A stretch of DNA of 64,000 bases from an uncultured Flavobacteriales bacterium (GTDB lineage Bacteria; Bacteroidota; Bacteroidia; Flavobacteriales_D; Sanyastnellaceae), in contig CAJXHE010000001.1 of assembly GCA_913051865.1 (NCBI GenBank), forward strand, positions 17,320-81,319, given 5' to 3'. This document shows positions 1 to 8,451 of this stretch, in pieces (position 1 is the first letter of the stretch; the number at the start of each line of letters is the position of its first letter). The notes under the pieces were generated by a model. It had not been told where the DNA came from, searched no databases, and was given only the letters and a program-made list of their open reading frames with translations. The position numbers and the translations under genes are program-made.

Positions 1-259
1 CGGGTGACAAAACAACTTCAACTTCGGCGTCAGGATCGATTTCTCTTGCCGCTTTAAGGACATCTTTAGAAATAACTTCCGTCGCAGGACATCCTGAATA
101 GGTGGGAGTAATCACGCAAACAATGTGGCCGTTTTTGAAATTCACGTCTCGCAGAATCCCCATGTCAACGACACTCAGGAACGTGAGTTCAGGGTCCATT
201 ACATCTTGTAATTGACGGCTTACTGCTTTAACGAGTGAGGAAGGAGAGCGGTCAGTCAT
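1..259 (-). CDS. paaD: Phenylacetyl-CoA epoxidase subunit PaaD (partial, cut by left edge)
   Basis: Not in the ORF track because the reading frame runs off the window start. Reading leftward from the ATG at 259 gives MTDRSPSSLVKAVSRQLQ..., followed by DPELTFLSVVDMGI and PTYSGCPAT, the signature of the MIP18/DUF59 family to which PaaD belongs. About 86 residues of the N-terminal part are visible; the C-terminal zinc-type cysteines would lie outside. PaaD is thought to help mature the iron centre of the PaaABC(E) monooxygenase. It follows paaC after about 19 bases in the same direction, so it is the fourth gene of a paaABCD operon. A generic SufT/MIP18 protein is excluded mainly by this context. 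Confidence 0.9.
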   Translation of the reverse strand, partial: MTDRSPSSLVKAVSRQLQDVMDPELTFLSVVDMGILRDVNFKNGHIVCVITPTYSGCPATEVISKDVLKAAREIDPDAEVEVVLSP

Positions 260-278
260 TTGCGTCAAGAAAGTCTGT

Positions 279-1040
279 TTACCAGCTCGCGCCAGGATGT
301 GTGCGTGGGAGTATCTGCATTTCGGCAAGCATTGTGCCGAGTGCTTCCGTGTGAATCCCCATTCTGCCACCTGTTTTCATTGCGCCATCTTGTGGTCGCA
401 CGAGTTTTGCTTCAGCAAGTACGCTGTCGATCTCTATATCCCATTGTGTTTTCAAAGCACTGAGGTCGGGCAGGAGTCCTGCAATGGATCCCGCAATGTC
501 CACGTCATCAGCCGTAAACATCTCACCAGTATACGCCCACAAATCGTTGATTGATTTCTGAATGCGTGAGTGACTTTCTGAGGTTCCATCACCAAGTCGA
601 ATGATCCATTTGCTGCTGTGGGCCGCATGATATCGGATTTCTTTCACTGCTTTTGTAGCTATGGCAGCTGCATCCAAATCGTATGTTTGTTGTGCGACAT
701 GTTTAGCGCGTAACAGCGCATATTGGTCGAACAAAAATTGTCGCGCAATTGTGTCCCCAAAATGTCCATTTGTTTGCTCTACAAGAAGTAAATTCTTGAA
801 TTCGTTCTCAGAACGAAGGAAAGCGAGTTCGTCATCTGTTTTAGGAGCGTCCGGGTCGAGTGATCCAGCCAGGGAGAGATAGGATTGGGTTTGGCCTATG
901 AGGTCAAGCGCAATGTTAGTGAGTGCAATGTCTTCCTCAAGGGCGGGCGCATGGCCGCACCATTCACCCAAACGTTGGGCAAGGACAAGGGCGTCGTCTC
1001 CTAAGCGCAAAAGCGCATGCATATGTTGGGTCTTGTTCAC
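279..1040 (-). CDS. paaC: Phenylacetyl-CoA epoxidase structural subunit PaaC
   Basis: A 253-residue protein with the PaaC pattern: LLRLGDDALVLAQRLGEWCGHAPALEEDIALTNIALD near the N-terminus, then EQTNGHFGDTIARQF and a helical ferritin-like body (KEIRYHAAHSSKWIIRLGDGT). In the family PaaC is the catalytically silent partner of PaaA, holding the oxygenase core together as an A2C2 heterotetramer that forms the ring 1,2-epoxide of phenylacetyl-CoA. Full length for the family (about 250). It starts 6 bases after the paaB stop, consistent with one transcript paaA-B-C-D. The ATG start is the first in frame and fits family N-termini. Confidence 0.95.
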   Translation of the reverse strand: MNKTQHMHALLRLGDDALVLAQRLGEWCGHAPALEEDIALTNIALDLIGQTQSYLSLAGSLDPDAPKTDDELAFLRSENEFKNLLLVEQTNGHFGDTIARQFLFDQYALLRAKHVAQQTYDLDAAAIATKAVKEIRYHAAHSSKWIIRLGDGTSESHSRIQKSINDLWAYTGEMFTADDVDIAGSIAGLLPDLSALKTQWDIEIDSVLAEAKLVRPQDGAMKTGGRMGIHTEALGTMLAEMQILPRTHPGASW

Positions 1041-1046
1041 CTTAAG

Positions 1047-1340
1047 TTACATGTGGTTAACCTCGTCTGGAAGGACGAAGAATGTGGGGTGACGGTAGAT
1101 CTTGTCGTTCGCCGGGTCAAATAATGCTTCAGAATCTGCAGGAGCACTCGCCGTAATGGATTCAGCAGGGACAACCCAAATACTGACACCCTCTTGTCTT
1201 CGGGTGTAGACATCACGTGCGTTTCCAATCGCCATCTCCGCATCAGAGGCGTGAAGACTCCCCACGTGTTTGTGTCCAAGGCCTTGACGACTTCTCACAA
1301 AAACTTCCCATAGGGGCCAGTTGCTTTTATTCTCACTCAT
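1047..1340 (-). CDS. paaB: Phenylacetyl-CoA epoxidase subunit PaaB
   Basis: The ORF track begins at 1397, but the family starts at MSENKSNWPLWEVFVRSRQG, so I place the start at the ATG at 1340, giving 97 residues. The sequence FVRSRQGLGHKHVGSLHASDAEMAIGNARDVYTRRQEGVSIWVVP is diagnostic of PaaB, a small subunit that bridges PaaAC units and is required for activity. The new start leaves only 2 bases after the paaA stop, while the longer ORF would overlap paaA by 55 bases, which also argues for the shorter form. Same operon as paaA, paaC and paaD. Confidence 0.93.
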   Translation of the reverse strand: MSENKSNWPLWEVFVRSRQGLGHKHVGSLHASDAEMAIGNARDVYTRRQEGVSIWVVPAESITASAPADSEALFDPANDKIYRHPTFFVLPDEVNHM

Positions 1341-1342
1341 CG

Positions 1343-2281
1343 TTATGTATTTGCGTTTCTTTTTTCTGAATAGGCCACCGCAGCATCTCTCACCCATTCA
1401 CCATCATCGTGTGCTTTGTTTCGGTCTTCCAATCGTTCTTTGTTACAAATGCCGTTTCCAGCGATGACATCATAGAATTCTGTCCAATCTATTTCTCCGA
1501 AGTCATGACCTCCTTTATCTTCATTCCATTTGAGATCAGGATCTGGCATTTTCAGTCCGATACATTCTGCTTGAGGAACGGTCATGTCTACCATACGTTG
1601 TCTAAGCTCGTCATTGGAGAAGCGTTTGATATTCCACTTCATATTCTGTGAGCTGTGCATGCTTTCACTGTCACTCGGCCCAAACATCATGAGGGCTGGC
1701 CACCACCACCTGTTCAGCGCATCTTGTGCCATTTCTTTTTGCGCATCGGTGCCTTTCATCAATTGCATCATGATTGAATATCCTTGACGTTGATGAAAAC
1801 TTTCTTCCTTGCAAACGCGCGTCATTGCTCTGGCATAAGGTCCGTAACTGCATCTGCAAAGCGGGACTTGATTCATAATTGCGGCACCATCAACGAGCCA
1901 ACCTATCGCACCAATATCGGCCCATGTGAGTGATGGGTAATTAAAAATGCTGCTGTACTTTGCTTTGCCTGAGAGCAAATCAGCCACCAAATCAGCCCTG
2001 TCTACGCCCAAGGTTTCTGCTGCAGAATATAAATACAATCCATGCCCCGCTTCATCCTGTACTTTTGCGAGTAAAATTGCCTTACGTTGGAGGCTTGGCG
2101 CACGCGTAATCCACTTGCCCTCGGGGAGCATCCCCACAATTTCAGAGTGTGCATGTTGCGAGATTTGACGTATCAAAGTCTTGCGATACGCATCAGGCAT
2201 CCAGTCCTTCGGTTCAATCTTCTTATCCGCAGCTACATAGGCGTCGAACTCTTTTCTTAAATGCTCTTGAGTTTCAATCAT
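1343..2281 (-). CDS. paaA: Phenylacetyl-CoA 1,2-epoxidase catalytic subunit PaaA
   Basis: 312 residues, the usual size. PaaA carries the diiron centre that epoxidises the ring of phenylacetyl-CoA. Ligand-bearing motifs are visible: [17 protein letters not shown] (E..H type) near residue 75-90 and [18 protein letters not shown] near 160-175. The gene heads the leftward paaABCD operon. A TATCTTTG box ends 4 bases before its ATG, so the mRNA is probably leaderless. The gene is divergent from paaE, and a 19-base inverted repeat lies between them. No paaK, paaG or paaF is visible; they may lie left of the window. Confidence 0.96.
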   Translation of the reverse strand: MIETQEHLRKEFDAYVAADKKIEPKDWMPDAYRKTLIRQISQHAHSEIVGMLPEGKWITRAPSLQRKAILLAKVQDEAGHGLYLYSAAETLGVDRADLVADLLSGKAKYSSIFNYPSLTWADIGAIGWLVDGAAIMNQVPLCRCSYGPYARAMTRVCKEESFHQRQGYSIMMQLMKGTDAQKEMAQDALNRWWWPALMMFGPSDSESMHSSQNMKWNIKRFSNDELRQRMVDMTVPQAECIGLKMPDPDLKWNEDKGGHDFGEIDWTEFYDVIAGNGICNKERLEDRNKAHDDGEWVRDAAVAYSEKRNANT

Positions 2282-2285
2282 ATAC

Positions 2286-2293
2286 CAAAGATA
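2286..2293 (-). promoter_or_regulatory. paaA -7 promoter box
   Basis: The minus strand reads TATCTTTG, a perfect match to the Bacteroidota sigma-A -7 consensus TAnnTTTG, ending 4 bases before the paaA ATG. No TTG -33 element is seen at the expected distance, which may mean the promoter needs an activator or tolerates a weak -33. Confidence 0.65.
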
Positions 2294-2316
2294 CTCGCAT
2301 AAGGTTTTTTTTAGAT

Positions 2317-2335
2317 ATGATTTCGATCAAATCAT
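2317..2335. promoter_or_regulatory. Palindromic operator candidate between paaA and paaE
   Basis: Perfect 7-base arms ATGATTT and AAATCAT separated by CGATC. Its centre (2326) is almost equidistant from the paaA box (2286-2293) and the paaE box (2357-2364), so it touches both predicted -33 regions. This is what a TetR- or PaaX-like dimer controlling both promoters would need. No regulator gene is visible in the window. Confidence 0.5.
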
Positions 2336-2356
2336 TAAAAATACATTTTCCCGAAT

Positions 2357-2364
2357 TATCTTCG
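2357..2364 (+). promoter_or_regulatory. paaE -7 promoter box
   Basis: TATCTTCG, one mismatch to TAnnTTTG, ending 4 bases before the paaE ATG at 2369. It mirrors the paaA box on the other strand around the palindrome at 2317-2335. Confidence 0.5.
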
Positions 2365-2368
2365 CGCC

Positions 2369-3439
2369 ATGTCTAAATTCCATAATCTTAGGGTCGTTGA
2401 AATAAGAAGAGAAACAGTTGATTCAGTTTCCTTGCTTCTGGAGTCCGTTTCCGGAGAAACTTTTCATTATAAAGCAGGGCAATACCTCACGCTTCGCACC
2501 ACCATTGATGGGGAAGATGTACGCAGAAGTTATTCTCTTTGTTCTGCACCTTACGAAGGCGTTTTGCGTGTTGCTGTCAAGGAAGTGCCCGACGGAAAAT
2601 TTAGCACATATGCAAACCGTGTTCTTGCAGTAGGGGATGTTTTAGAGTCAATGCTCCCTGATGGGAGGTTTACTGCAGACACCACTTCTAATGAGAATAA
2701 TCATTTGGGGTTTGCGGCCGGTTCCGGGATTACACCCATCATCAGTATTATTAAAGAAACGCTAAATTCTTCAGCAGAATCACGGTTTGCCCTTTTCTAT
2801 GTCAATAAGGAAACAGCAAGCATTATTTTCAAAGATGAACTCGCTGATCTTAAAGATGTCTACCTTGAAAGACTTCAGATTTTCAATCTGCTCACCAGAG
2901 AGCCAGTAGAAATTGAGATGTTCGGAGGGCGACTTGATCGCGCGCGTTTCGACAGAATCTTCTCCGAAGTTGTTTCCCCCTCTTCATATGATGTGTCTTA
3001 TCTGTGCGGTCCTGAAGAAATGATATTGGCTGGCAAGGACGCGCTTCTAAGTGCAGGTATGGATGAGTCGAAGATAAAATTTGAGCTGTTCACATCTTCG
3101 TCTCCTGCAAAAGAAAAGATTGCCCAAGTTCCTGACGCTTCGGCTTCTGGCGATCACGTTGATGTCGCTGTTGTTCTAGACGGGGTGACAACGACTGTCA
3201 GCGTAAAGCGTTCAGGGAAATCTATTCTCGATGTTGCACTTGATGCTGGTCTCGATGCTCCGTTTTCTTGCCAAGGTGGCGTATGTTGCTCGTGTCGTTG
3301 TAAAATGACTTCTGGTCGTGCATCTATGGATCTCAACTATGCACTTGAGCCCGATGAGGTTGAGAATGGTTATGTTCTGTCTTGTCAAAGTCATCCAGTA
3401 GGGGACGGTCCATTTGTTATGGACTTCGATCAGCCATAA
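2369..3439 (+). CDS. paaE: Phenylacetyl-CoA epoxidase reductase subunit PaaE
   Basis: A 356-residue flavin/iron-sulfur reductase that feeds NADPH electrons to the PaaABC diiron oxygenase. Order of domains: FAD-binding barrel (RRSYSLCSAPYEG near residue 53), NAD(P)-binding region (GFAAGSGITPIISIIKETL near 112 and YLCGPEEMI near 210), then a C-terminal plant-type 2Fe-2S ferredoxin domain with CQGGVCCSCRCKM and LSCQSHP supplying the four cysteines. Length matches E. coli PaaE. It is transcribed away from paaABCD instead of sitting downstream as in E. coli. The start sits 4 bases from a -7-like box, so the leader is extremely short. Confidence 0.95.
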   Translation: MSKFHNLRVVEIRRETVDSVSLLLESVSGETFHYKAGQYLTLRTTIDGEDVRRSYSLCSAPYEGVLRVAVKEVPDGKFSTYANRVLAVGDVLESMLPDGRFTADTTSNENNHLGFAAGSGITPIISIIKETLNSSAESRFALFYVNKETASIIFKDELADLKDVYLERLQIFNLLTREPVEIEMFGGRLDRARFDRIFSEVVSPSSYDVSYLCGPEEMILAGKDALLSAGMDESKIKFELFTSSSPAKEKIAQVPDASASGDHVDVAVVLDGVTTTVSVKRSGKSILDVALDAGLDAPFSCQGGVCCSCRCKMTSGRASMDLNYALEPDEVENGYVLSCQSHPVGDGPFVMDFDQP

Positions 3440-3449
3440 ACCACTTGGT

Positions 3450-5345
3450 TCAGGCTCTTTCAGAGAGCTCCAGCCAGCGCATTTCAGATGCGTCTAGTTC
3501 TTCTGTGATCTTGCCTAGCTTTTCGCCCAAACGTATAAGATCTTCGTGCGCGTTGCACGCTTCAAGTTCAGTTGCCAATAAATCACGCTGTATTTCAAGC
3601 GCAGTGATTTTGGGCCCCAGGGTCTCATATTCAAACTTTTCTTTATAGGATAGCTTTTCAGTGTAATTTCCTTTTACATCTGATGAATGTTCTTTTGTTT
3701 TTTTTGATGTGGCTGTTGCTGCTGTTGCTGCGGCTTGAGACAACGCAATTTGTTCTTTTCTTGCGAGTCTATACTGGGTGTAGTTGCCAGGATAGTCTCT
3801 TACAGATGTCGCACCACCTTCGCCTATAGCCCAAACATGTTCTACGATCTTGTCCATGAAATACCGATCGTGAGACACCACCAACAGGCAGCCCGTAAAA
3901 TCAAGTAGGAACTCTTCGAGTACAGCAAGAGTGAAGATATCTAGGTCGTTTGTGGGCTCGTCGAGTATAAGGAAATTGGGATTCTTCATCAACACACGAA
4001 GCAGGTGGAGACGTTTCTTTTCGCCTCCGCTTAACACCTTGATGTATTGGTAATGCATGTGCTTCGGGAAGAGGAAGCGTTCCAAGAGTTGTGCTGCGGT
4101 AAGTTTGCCTCCTCCTTTTAAAGGGATGTAATCAGCAATTTCCTTCACGGCATCAATGACTTTCCAATCTAAGCTGAAGTTGCCTCCGAGTTGATGATAG
4201 TGTCCGAACACAACGGTTTCGCCCACAGAGACCTTTCCCGAATCAGGCTTCTGTAATCCGAGGATCATGTTTAACAGGGTTGTCTTTCCCGATCCATTTG
4301 TACCTACAATTCCAATTCTCTCTCCTCTTTTGAAGTGGTGTGTTAGTCCATTAAATAGTGTGCGATCACCAAATGCACATGAAATTTTGTGTAATTCGAC
4401 GACCTTTCCTCCAAGACGTTCAGGAATCACTGAGATGTGCATGGGGTCATTTTTCAATCGTACAGCCGCTTCTTTCTTGATTTCATAAAAACGGTCGATC
4501 CTGCTTTTGCTCTTTCCTGTTCTGGCAGAAGGCGTGGAGCGCATCCAAGCCAACTCTCTTTTCATCGCTTTTTGGGCCCTGTCTTTTGCAGCTTGCGCAT
4601 TTTCTCGATGTTCATCACGCTTTTCGAGATAGTAACTGAAGTTGCCTTTGTATGAATAGAGTTGGTTGTTCTCGATCTCTAAGATGCGGTCACAGACATT
4701 TTCGAGGAAATATCGATCGTGTGTGATCATAAAGATGGTCGCGTTGGTCGATTTAAGACGTTTTTCGAGCCATGCGATCATTTCTAAATCAAGATGGTTT
4801 GTGGGCTCATCTAAGAAAATCAAATCCGGCGCTTCAAGGAGAACAGCGGCTAGCGCTGCGCGTCTTTTTTCTCCACCGCTTAAAGTGCCAACCTTCCGTG
4901 TGAGATCATGTAAGTTGAGTTGGCCTAAAACTTCTCGCGCTCTGGCTTCGTAGTTCCACGCTTGGGTTCGGTCCATCGCGTCACAAGCATCCTGAAATTT
5001 GACACCTTCAGCTCCCTTTGACAATTCGCGTTCGTAGTTCTTCATGGCTACGACCGCAGGATTGTCTCCTATATATAAGGTGTCGAGCAAGGTCGCTTCG
5101 GCATCCAAGTCTGCTTCTTGCTTCAAAAAGGACCATCTTACACCTCCTTCAAAAGCAATTCTCCCCTCATCTGCGGGTTCGATATCACACAGAGCACGCA
5201 TCAATGTGCTCTTGCCTGTTCCGTTTCTTGCAACCAATGCAACCCGGTGTCCCCGACCCAATCCAAAGGTTAAATTCTCAAAAAGCATGCGTTCGCCATA
5301 CCTTTTGGACAACCCCTCTACTGATAAAACGTTCTGTTCTGCCAT
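3450..5345 (-). CDS. ABC-F family ATPase (Uup-like)
   Basis: 631 residues with two ABC domains and no membrane segments, the hallmark of ABC-F ribosome-associated ATPases. Domain 1 has Walker A VARNGTGKST, signature LSGGEKRR and Walker B DLIFLDEPTNHLDL. Domain 2 has GTNGSGKTT, LSGGEKKR and NFLILDEPTNDLDI. A charged inter-domain linker (residues about 240-300) and a C-terminal coiled coil (EKFEYETLGPKITALEIQRD) point to the Uup branch, which binds nucleic acid or ribosomes. The first Walker A has Ala where Gly is usual at position 1, also common in this clade as far as I recall. An alanine/threonine-rich stretch precedes the coiled coil. Convergent with paaE; single gene with its own box. Confidence 0.88.
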   Translation of the reverse strand: MAEQNVLSVEGLSKRYGERMLFENLTFGLGRGHRVALVARNGTGKSTLMRALCDIEPADEGRIAFEGGVRWSFLKQEADLDAEATLLDTLYIGDNPAVVAMKNYERELSKGAEGVKFQDACDAMDRTQAWNYEARAREVLGQLNLHDLTRKVGTLSGGEKRRAALAAVLLEAPDLIFLDEPTNHLDLEMIAWLEKRLKSTNATIFMITHDRYFLENVCDRILEIENNQLYSYKGNFSYYLEKRDEHRENAQAAKDRAQKAMKRELAWMRSTPSARTGKSKSRIDRFYEIKKEAAVRLKNDPMHISVIPERLGGKVVELHKISCAFGDRTLFNGLTHHFKRGERIGIVGTNGSGKTTLLNMILGLQKPDSGKVSVGETVVFGHYHQLGGNFSLDWKVIDAVKEIADYIPLKGGGKLTAAQLLERFLFPKHMHYQYIKVLSGGEKKRLHLLRVLMKNPNFLILDEPTNDLDIFTLAVLEEFLLDFTGCLLVVSHDRYFMDKIVEHVWAIGEGGATSVRDYPGNYTQYRLARKEQIALSQAAATAATATSKKTKEHSSDVKGNYTEKLSYKEKFEYETLGPKITALEIQRDLLATELEACNAHEDLIRLGEKLGKITEELDASEMRWLELSERA

Positions 5346-5349
5346 GTTC

Positions 5350-5357
5350 GCAAGGTA
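5350..5357 (-). promoter_or_regulatory. -7-like box of the ABC-F gene
   Basis: The minus strand reads TACCTTGC, 4 bases before the ATG at 5345. It lies between two direct copies of GTTCGCA on the plus strand (5346-5352 and 5358-5364). Confidence 0.4.
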
Positions 5358-5450
5358 GTTCGCATATGTCGAGATACCTCTGTAAACCCCTAAAACATTG
5401 ATTATACAGCCTGTGTTAACAATCTTACGTTCATATATATGGGGGGCGTG

Positions 5451-5458
5451 TATATTTG
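5451..5458 (+). promoter_or_regulatory. -7 box upstream of the small outer-membrane protein gene
   Basis: TATATTTG is a full match to TAnnTTTG, about 50 bases before the ATG at 5508. Unlike most boxes in this window it would give a real 5' leader of roughly 40-45 bases. A run of six G residues precedes it. Confidence 0.5.
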
Positions 5459-5507
5459 ATGTGCTTTTACCATCGGATATTGGGCCAAACCTTAAAACAT
5501 TGGTTCT

Positions 5508-5945
5508 ATGAAAAAATTATTTACATTATTTGCGTGTGCTTCTTTGGCATTTACGCTATCGGCTCAGGATTCTTCGCAACCTGCTGGCTCTTGGTATCTA
5601 GGGAGTGGTGATGCCACTTCAATGTTAAACATCTTCTCCTCAGGGGTAGACATGCACGCTACAGTTGGCTACGCTGTTGCTGATGATATCGTTTTGACTG
5701 CTAAATCTACATTCGGCGGAGAATTCGATGCCCTTGACCTCTCCGTTGGAGCGGCATACTTTATGGGAGATTACTATGTTGGTTTGGGTGTACACGATCC
5801 AATCAATGATCTCGACTTAAGTATTAATGCTGGTCGTTACATTGATTTTAAGGATGTGCTATACTTAACACCTCAACTCAATATTGACGCGTTGTTAGGC
5901 GATCCAAATGTTTCTTTTACTATTGGTTTCGGAGCGCGCTTCTAA
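5508..5945 (+). CDS. Small outer-membrane beta-barrel-like protein (hypothetical)
   Basis: 145 residues with a clear signal peptide (MKKLFTLFACASLAFTLSAQ, cleavage after SAQ). The mature part alternates short hydrophobic strands and turns (DDIVLTAKSTFGGEF, DYYVGLGVHDPIN, DVLYLTPQLNIDALL) and ends in FTIGFGARF, an aromatic C-terminus typical of proteins inserted by BamA. This suggests a small porin-like or OmpW/OmpX-size barrel of about eight strands. I cannot assign a named family. The gene stands alone between its own promoter box and a strong hairpin terminator, so it is monocistronic and possibly well expressed. Confidence 0.75.
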   Translation: MKKLFTLFACASLAFTLSAQDSSQPAGSWYLGSGDATSMLNIFSSGVDMHATVGYAVADDIVLTAKSTFGGEFDALDLSVGAAYFMGDYYVGLGVHDPINDLDLSINAGRYIDFKDVLYLTPQLNIDALLGDPNVSFTIGFGARF

Positions 5946-5963
5946 GACATCTTTACTGATTTG

Positions 5964-5997
5964 AAAAAGGGCAGCCTTCGGGTTTGCCCTTTTTTTT
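5964..5997 (+). terminator. Rho-independent terminator after the small OMP gene
   Basis: Stem AAAAAGGGCA / TGCCCTTTTT with an inner GCC-TTCG-GGT tetraloop, followed by a run of eight T. It begins about 18 bases after the stop codon. Confidence 0.9.
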
Positions 5998-6089
5998 GTG
6001 GTTATAAAATAAAAGACTGTAATTTGTATGTGAGATCTGCGAAAAAACCTCACCTTCACTTTCTCATATCAAGATAAAGAATCATTTTA

Positions 6090-6587
6090 ATGCCCAATTT
6101 GTCAAAACGCACTTCTTCATTCAATTTTTTCACTTCTTTTTGGGGTGATTTGACACGTGATGAACTTCATGCGATTCTCCGTTTGAGAATAGATGTCTTC
6201 GTTGTGGAGCAAGATTGTCCATATTCAGAGTTGGATGGGAAAGATTTGAAGTCAATTCATGTCTATGCTTTTAAATCAGACGATGATATGGCTTCCGGAG
6301 ATGCTGCAGCTGCGACTGTTCGTATTTGCGCTCCGGGTTTGAGCTATTCTGAACCCAGTATAGGTAGAGTGGCTACAAGGTCCGATTGTAGAGGGGTAGG
6401 GCTTGGAATCGAGATTATGAATCGTGCGATTGCGGAATGTGACAAGCAATATCCAGGGTTGGGAATTCGCATTTCAGCACAATGCTACCTTGAGAAATTT
6501 TACGCTGATTTGGGCTTTAAATCAACGGGGGAGACCTATCTCGAAGATGACATCCCCCATATTCAGATGTTTAGAGCGAGTCGCTAA
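6090..6587 (+). CDS. ElaA-like GNAT N-acetyltransferase
   Basis: 165 residues. The N-terminal block LTRDELHAILRLRIDVFVVEQDCPYSELDGKD is the recognisable ElaA signature, followed by the acetyl-CoA-binding GNAT core (GRVATRSDCRGVGLGIEIMNRA, motif A) and YLEKFYADLGFKSTGETYLEDDIPHIQM (motif B end). Length agrees with the family (about 150). The substrate is unknown. The gene is followed 3 bases later by the convergent stop of pyrG. The region 5998-6089 is AT-rich, with a TAATTTG stretch that could be a promoter. Confidence 0.85.
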   Translation: MPNLSKRTSSFNFFTSFWGDLTRDELHAILRLRIDVFVVEQDCPYSELDGKDLKSIHVYAFKSDDDMASGDAAAATVRICAPGLSYSEPSIGRVATRSDCRGVGLGIEIMNRAIAECDKQYPGLGIRISAQCYLEKFYADLGFKSTGETYLEDDIPHIQMFRASR

Positions 6588-6590
6588 AGG

Positions 6591-8288
6591 TTAGGCGCGA
6601 AGCGAGTCCTGTTTGTTTTCAGCATTTAGAGTGCCTGGTCCAGCTAATACAGCTGCGCGGACGAATGAAATAAAGAGTGGGTGAGGTGCGAGAACAGTCG
6701 AGGCGTATTCCGGATGAAACTGAGTAGCGATGAAGTATTGGTGGGCGGGGATCTCAATGATTTCCACCAATTCACTCACTGGGTTGATTCCTGTTGCAAT
6801 CATTCCTGCCTTCTCAAATTGCGCTCTGTATTCCTCGTTGAACTCATATCGATGACGGTGACGCTCTTCAATAGACGATGTGCCGTAGATCTCACGAACT
6901 TTTGAGCCTTCCATGAGGTCGCACGGGTAGGCGCCGAGGCGCATTGTTCCTCCCATGTCTGTAATTGATTTCTGCTCAGCCATCAGATTAATGACAGGGT
7001 GAGGCGTGTACTCTTTGATTTCAGAAGAGTGTGCATCCGTGAGGTCGAGGACGTTTCTCGCATATTCAACCACTGCGCATTGCATTCCGAGGCAGATGCC
7101 GAAGAATGGAATGTCGTTTGTTCTTGCAAAATGAATGGATTCAAGTTTGCCGTCGATCCCACGAGATCCAAACCCAGGGGCGACAAGGATTCCATTTAAG
7201 TGTCCCAGTTTTTCTTGGACGTTTTTACGAGAGATTTGTTCGGAGTGAATCCAGTGAATGTCGACTCTGGTTTTGAGATTTGCGCCAGCATGTGAGAGCG
7301 CCTCAGCGATGCTTTTATAACTGTCTTTGAGCTCGACATACTTTCCTATCAGACCTATGTGAACGGTTTGGTCTGGGTTTTTAAAACGGTATAGGAAGTT
7401 TTTCCACTCCGTAAGATTGGGTTTATCTACCTTGCTAAGGTCTACATCTAATTTATTGAGAACCACTTCGTCAAGCCTCTCGTCTTGCATTAATAGTGGA
7501 ACATCGTAAATGGTCTCTGCGTCGATGGATTCGATGACTGAGTCGTGACTTACGTTGCAGAATTGAGCCAGTTTTGTTCTTATGGAAGGCGTGAGGTTGT
7601 GTTCCGTTCTACAGACGAGAATGTCGGGTTGAACACCCAGTTCAAGCAATTGCTTCACGGAGTGTTGCGTGGGCTTTGTTTTAAGTTCTCCAGCAGCTTT
7701 TAAGTAGGGTATAAGCGTTAAATGGATCACAAGTGTGTCCTTGGGATTTTGCCATTTCATTTGGCGTACTGCCTCAATATATGGGAGTGATTCTATATCA
7801 CCTACTGTTCCGCCGATCTCAGTAATGACAAAATCAAACTCACTCTGTGATCCAAGAATTTGAATTGAGCGCTTGATTTCATCTGTAATGTGAGGTATAA
7901 TTTGAACGGTTTTCCCCAAGTACTCACCTCTACGCTCTTTATTGATCACAGACTGATAGATGCGGCCTGTGGTAATGTTATTTGCTTGGGTTGTACAGAC
8001 GTTAAGGAACCGTTCATAGTGTCCCAAATCCAAATCTGTCTCAGCGCCGTCCACTGTGACATAACATTCTCCATGTTCATATGGATTCAAAGTGCCTGGG
8101 TCAACGTTAATATATGGGTCGAGTTTCTGTATTGTCACACGGTAACCTCTCGCCTGAAGTAGCTTTGCCAAAGAGGCACTTACAATGCCTTTTCCCAAAC
8201 TGGAACTCACGCCTCCAGTCACAAAAATATAACGGCTATTGTGGCCATTAATGCTTGATTTACTGGACTCTAAAGGTGTGTTAGGCAT
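6591..8288 (-). CDS. pyrG: CTP synthase
   Basis: 565 residues. PyrG makes CTP from UTP, ATP and glutamine. The N-terminal synthetase domain opens with YIFVTGGVSSSLGKGIVSASLAKLL (P-loop-like) and contains YINVDPGTLNPYEHGECYVTVDGAETDLDLGHYERF. The C-terminal class I glutaminase domain has GLIGKYVELKDSYKSIAEAL, the nucleophile loop PFFGICLGMQCAVVEY and the His/Glu pair QFHPEY. All catalytic parts are intact and the length is normal (about 540). The extra N-terminal residues up to INGHNSRYIF are a non-conserved tail. A TACCTTTG box lies about 30 bases upstream. Confidence 0.98.
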   Translation of the reverse strand: MPNTPLESSKSSINGHNSRYIFVTGGVSSSLGKGIVSASLAKLLQARGYRVTIQKLDPYINVDPGTLNPYEHGECYVTVDGAETDLDLGHYERFLNVCTTQANNITTGRIYQSVINKERRGEYLGKTVQIIPHITDEIKRSIQILGSQSEFDFVITEIGGTVGDIESLPYIEAVRQMKWQNPKDTLVIHLTLIPYLKAAGELKTKPTQHSVKQLLELGVQPDILVCRTEHNLTPSIRTKLAQFCNVSHDSVIESIDAETIYDVPLLMQDERLDEVVLNKLDVDLSKVDKPNLTEWKNFLYRFKNPDQTVHIGLIGKYVELKDSYKSIAEALSHAGANLKTRVDIHWIHSEQISRKNVQEKLGHLNGILVAPGFGSRGIDGKLESIHFARTNDIPFFGICLGMQCAVVEYARNVLDLTDAHSSEIKEYTPHPVINLMAEQKSITDMGGTMRLGAYPCDLMEGSKVREIYGTSSIEERHRHRYEFNEEYRAQFEKAGMIATGINPVSELVEIIEIPAHQYFIATQFHPEYASTVLAPHPLFISFVRAAVLAGPGTLNAENKQDSLRA

Positions 8289-8319
8289 GTTCCCGAATTC
8301 GAAGTATGAATACGGGGTT

Positions 8320-8327
8320 CAAAGGTA
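8320..8327 (-). promoter_or_regulatory. pyrG -7 promoter box
   Basis: The minus strand reads TACCTTTG, a perfect TAnnTTTG match about 31 bases before the pyrG start; a TTTG lies 16 bases further upstream. The remaining intergenic bases 8328-8451 are AT-rich with an AAAATTA/TAATTTT inverted repeat and a nine-T run; no gene is seen there. Confidence 0.5.
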
Positions 8328-8451
8328 GAAGAAAGATTGTCTACAAATACCTATTGTTTAAAATTAGTTTAATTTTAATTCTAACGATTTTTTTTTGCTC
8401 TGTGAAAAGTGGGTCAGGCAATTGAATCAAATACTTAAGGTGTTCGAAAGC

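Noticed and set aside
3690-3740. CTGTTGCTGCTGTTGCTG-like repetitive stretch
   Set aside because: It encodes an Ala/Thr-rich linker of the ABC-F protein; simple codon repetition, not a separate element.
3450-5345. Alanine instead of glycine at the first Walker A position of the ABC-F protein
   Set aside because: The rest of the site (NGTGKST) is intact and this variant is, as far as I recall, common in Bacteroidota Uup-like proteins, so it is not evidence for loss of function.
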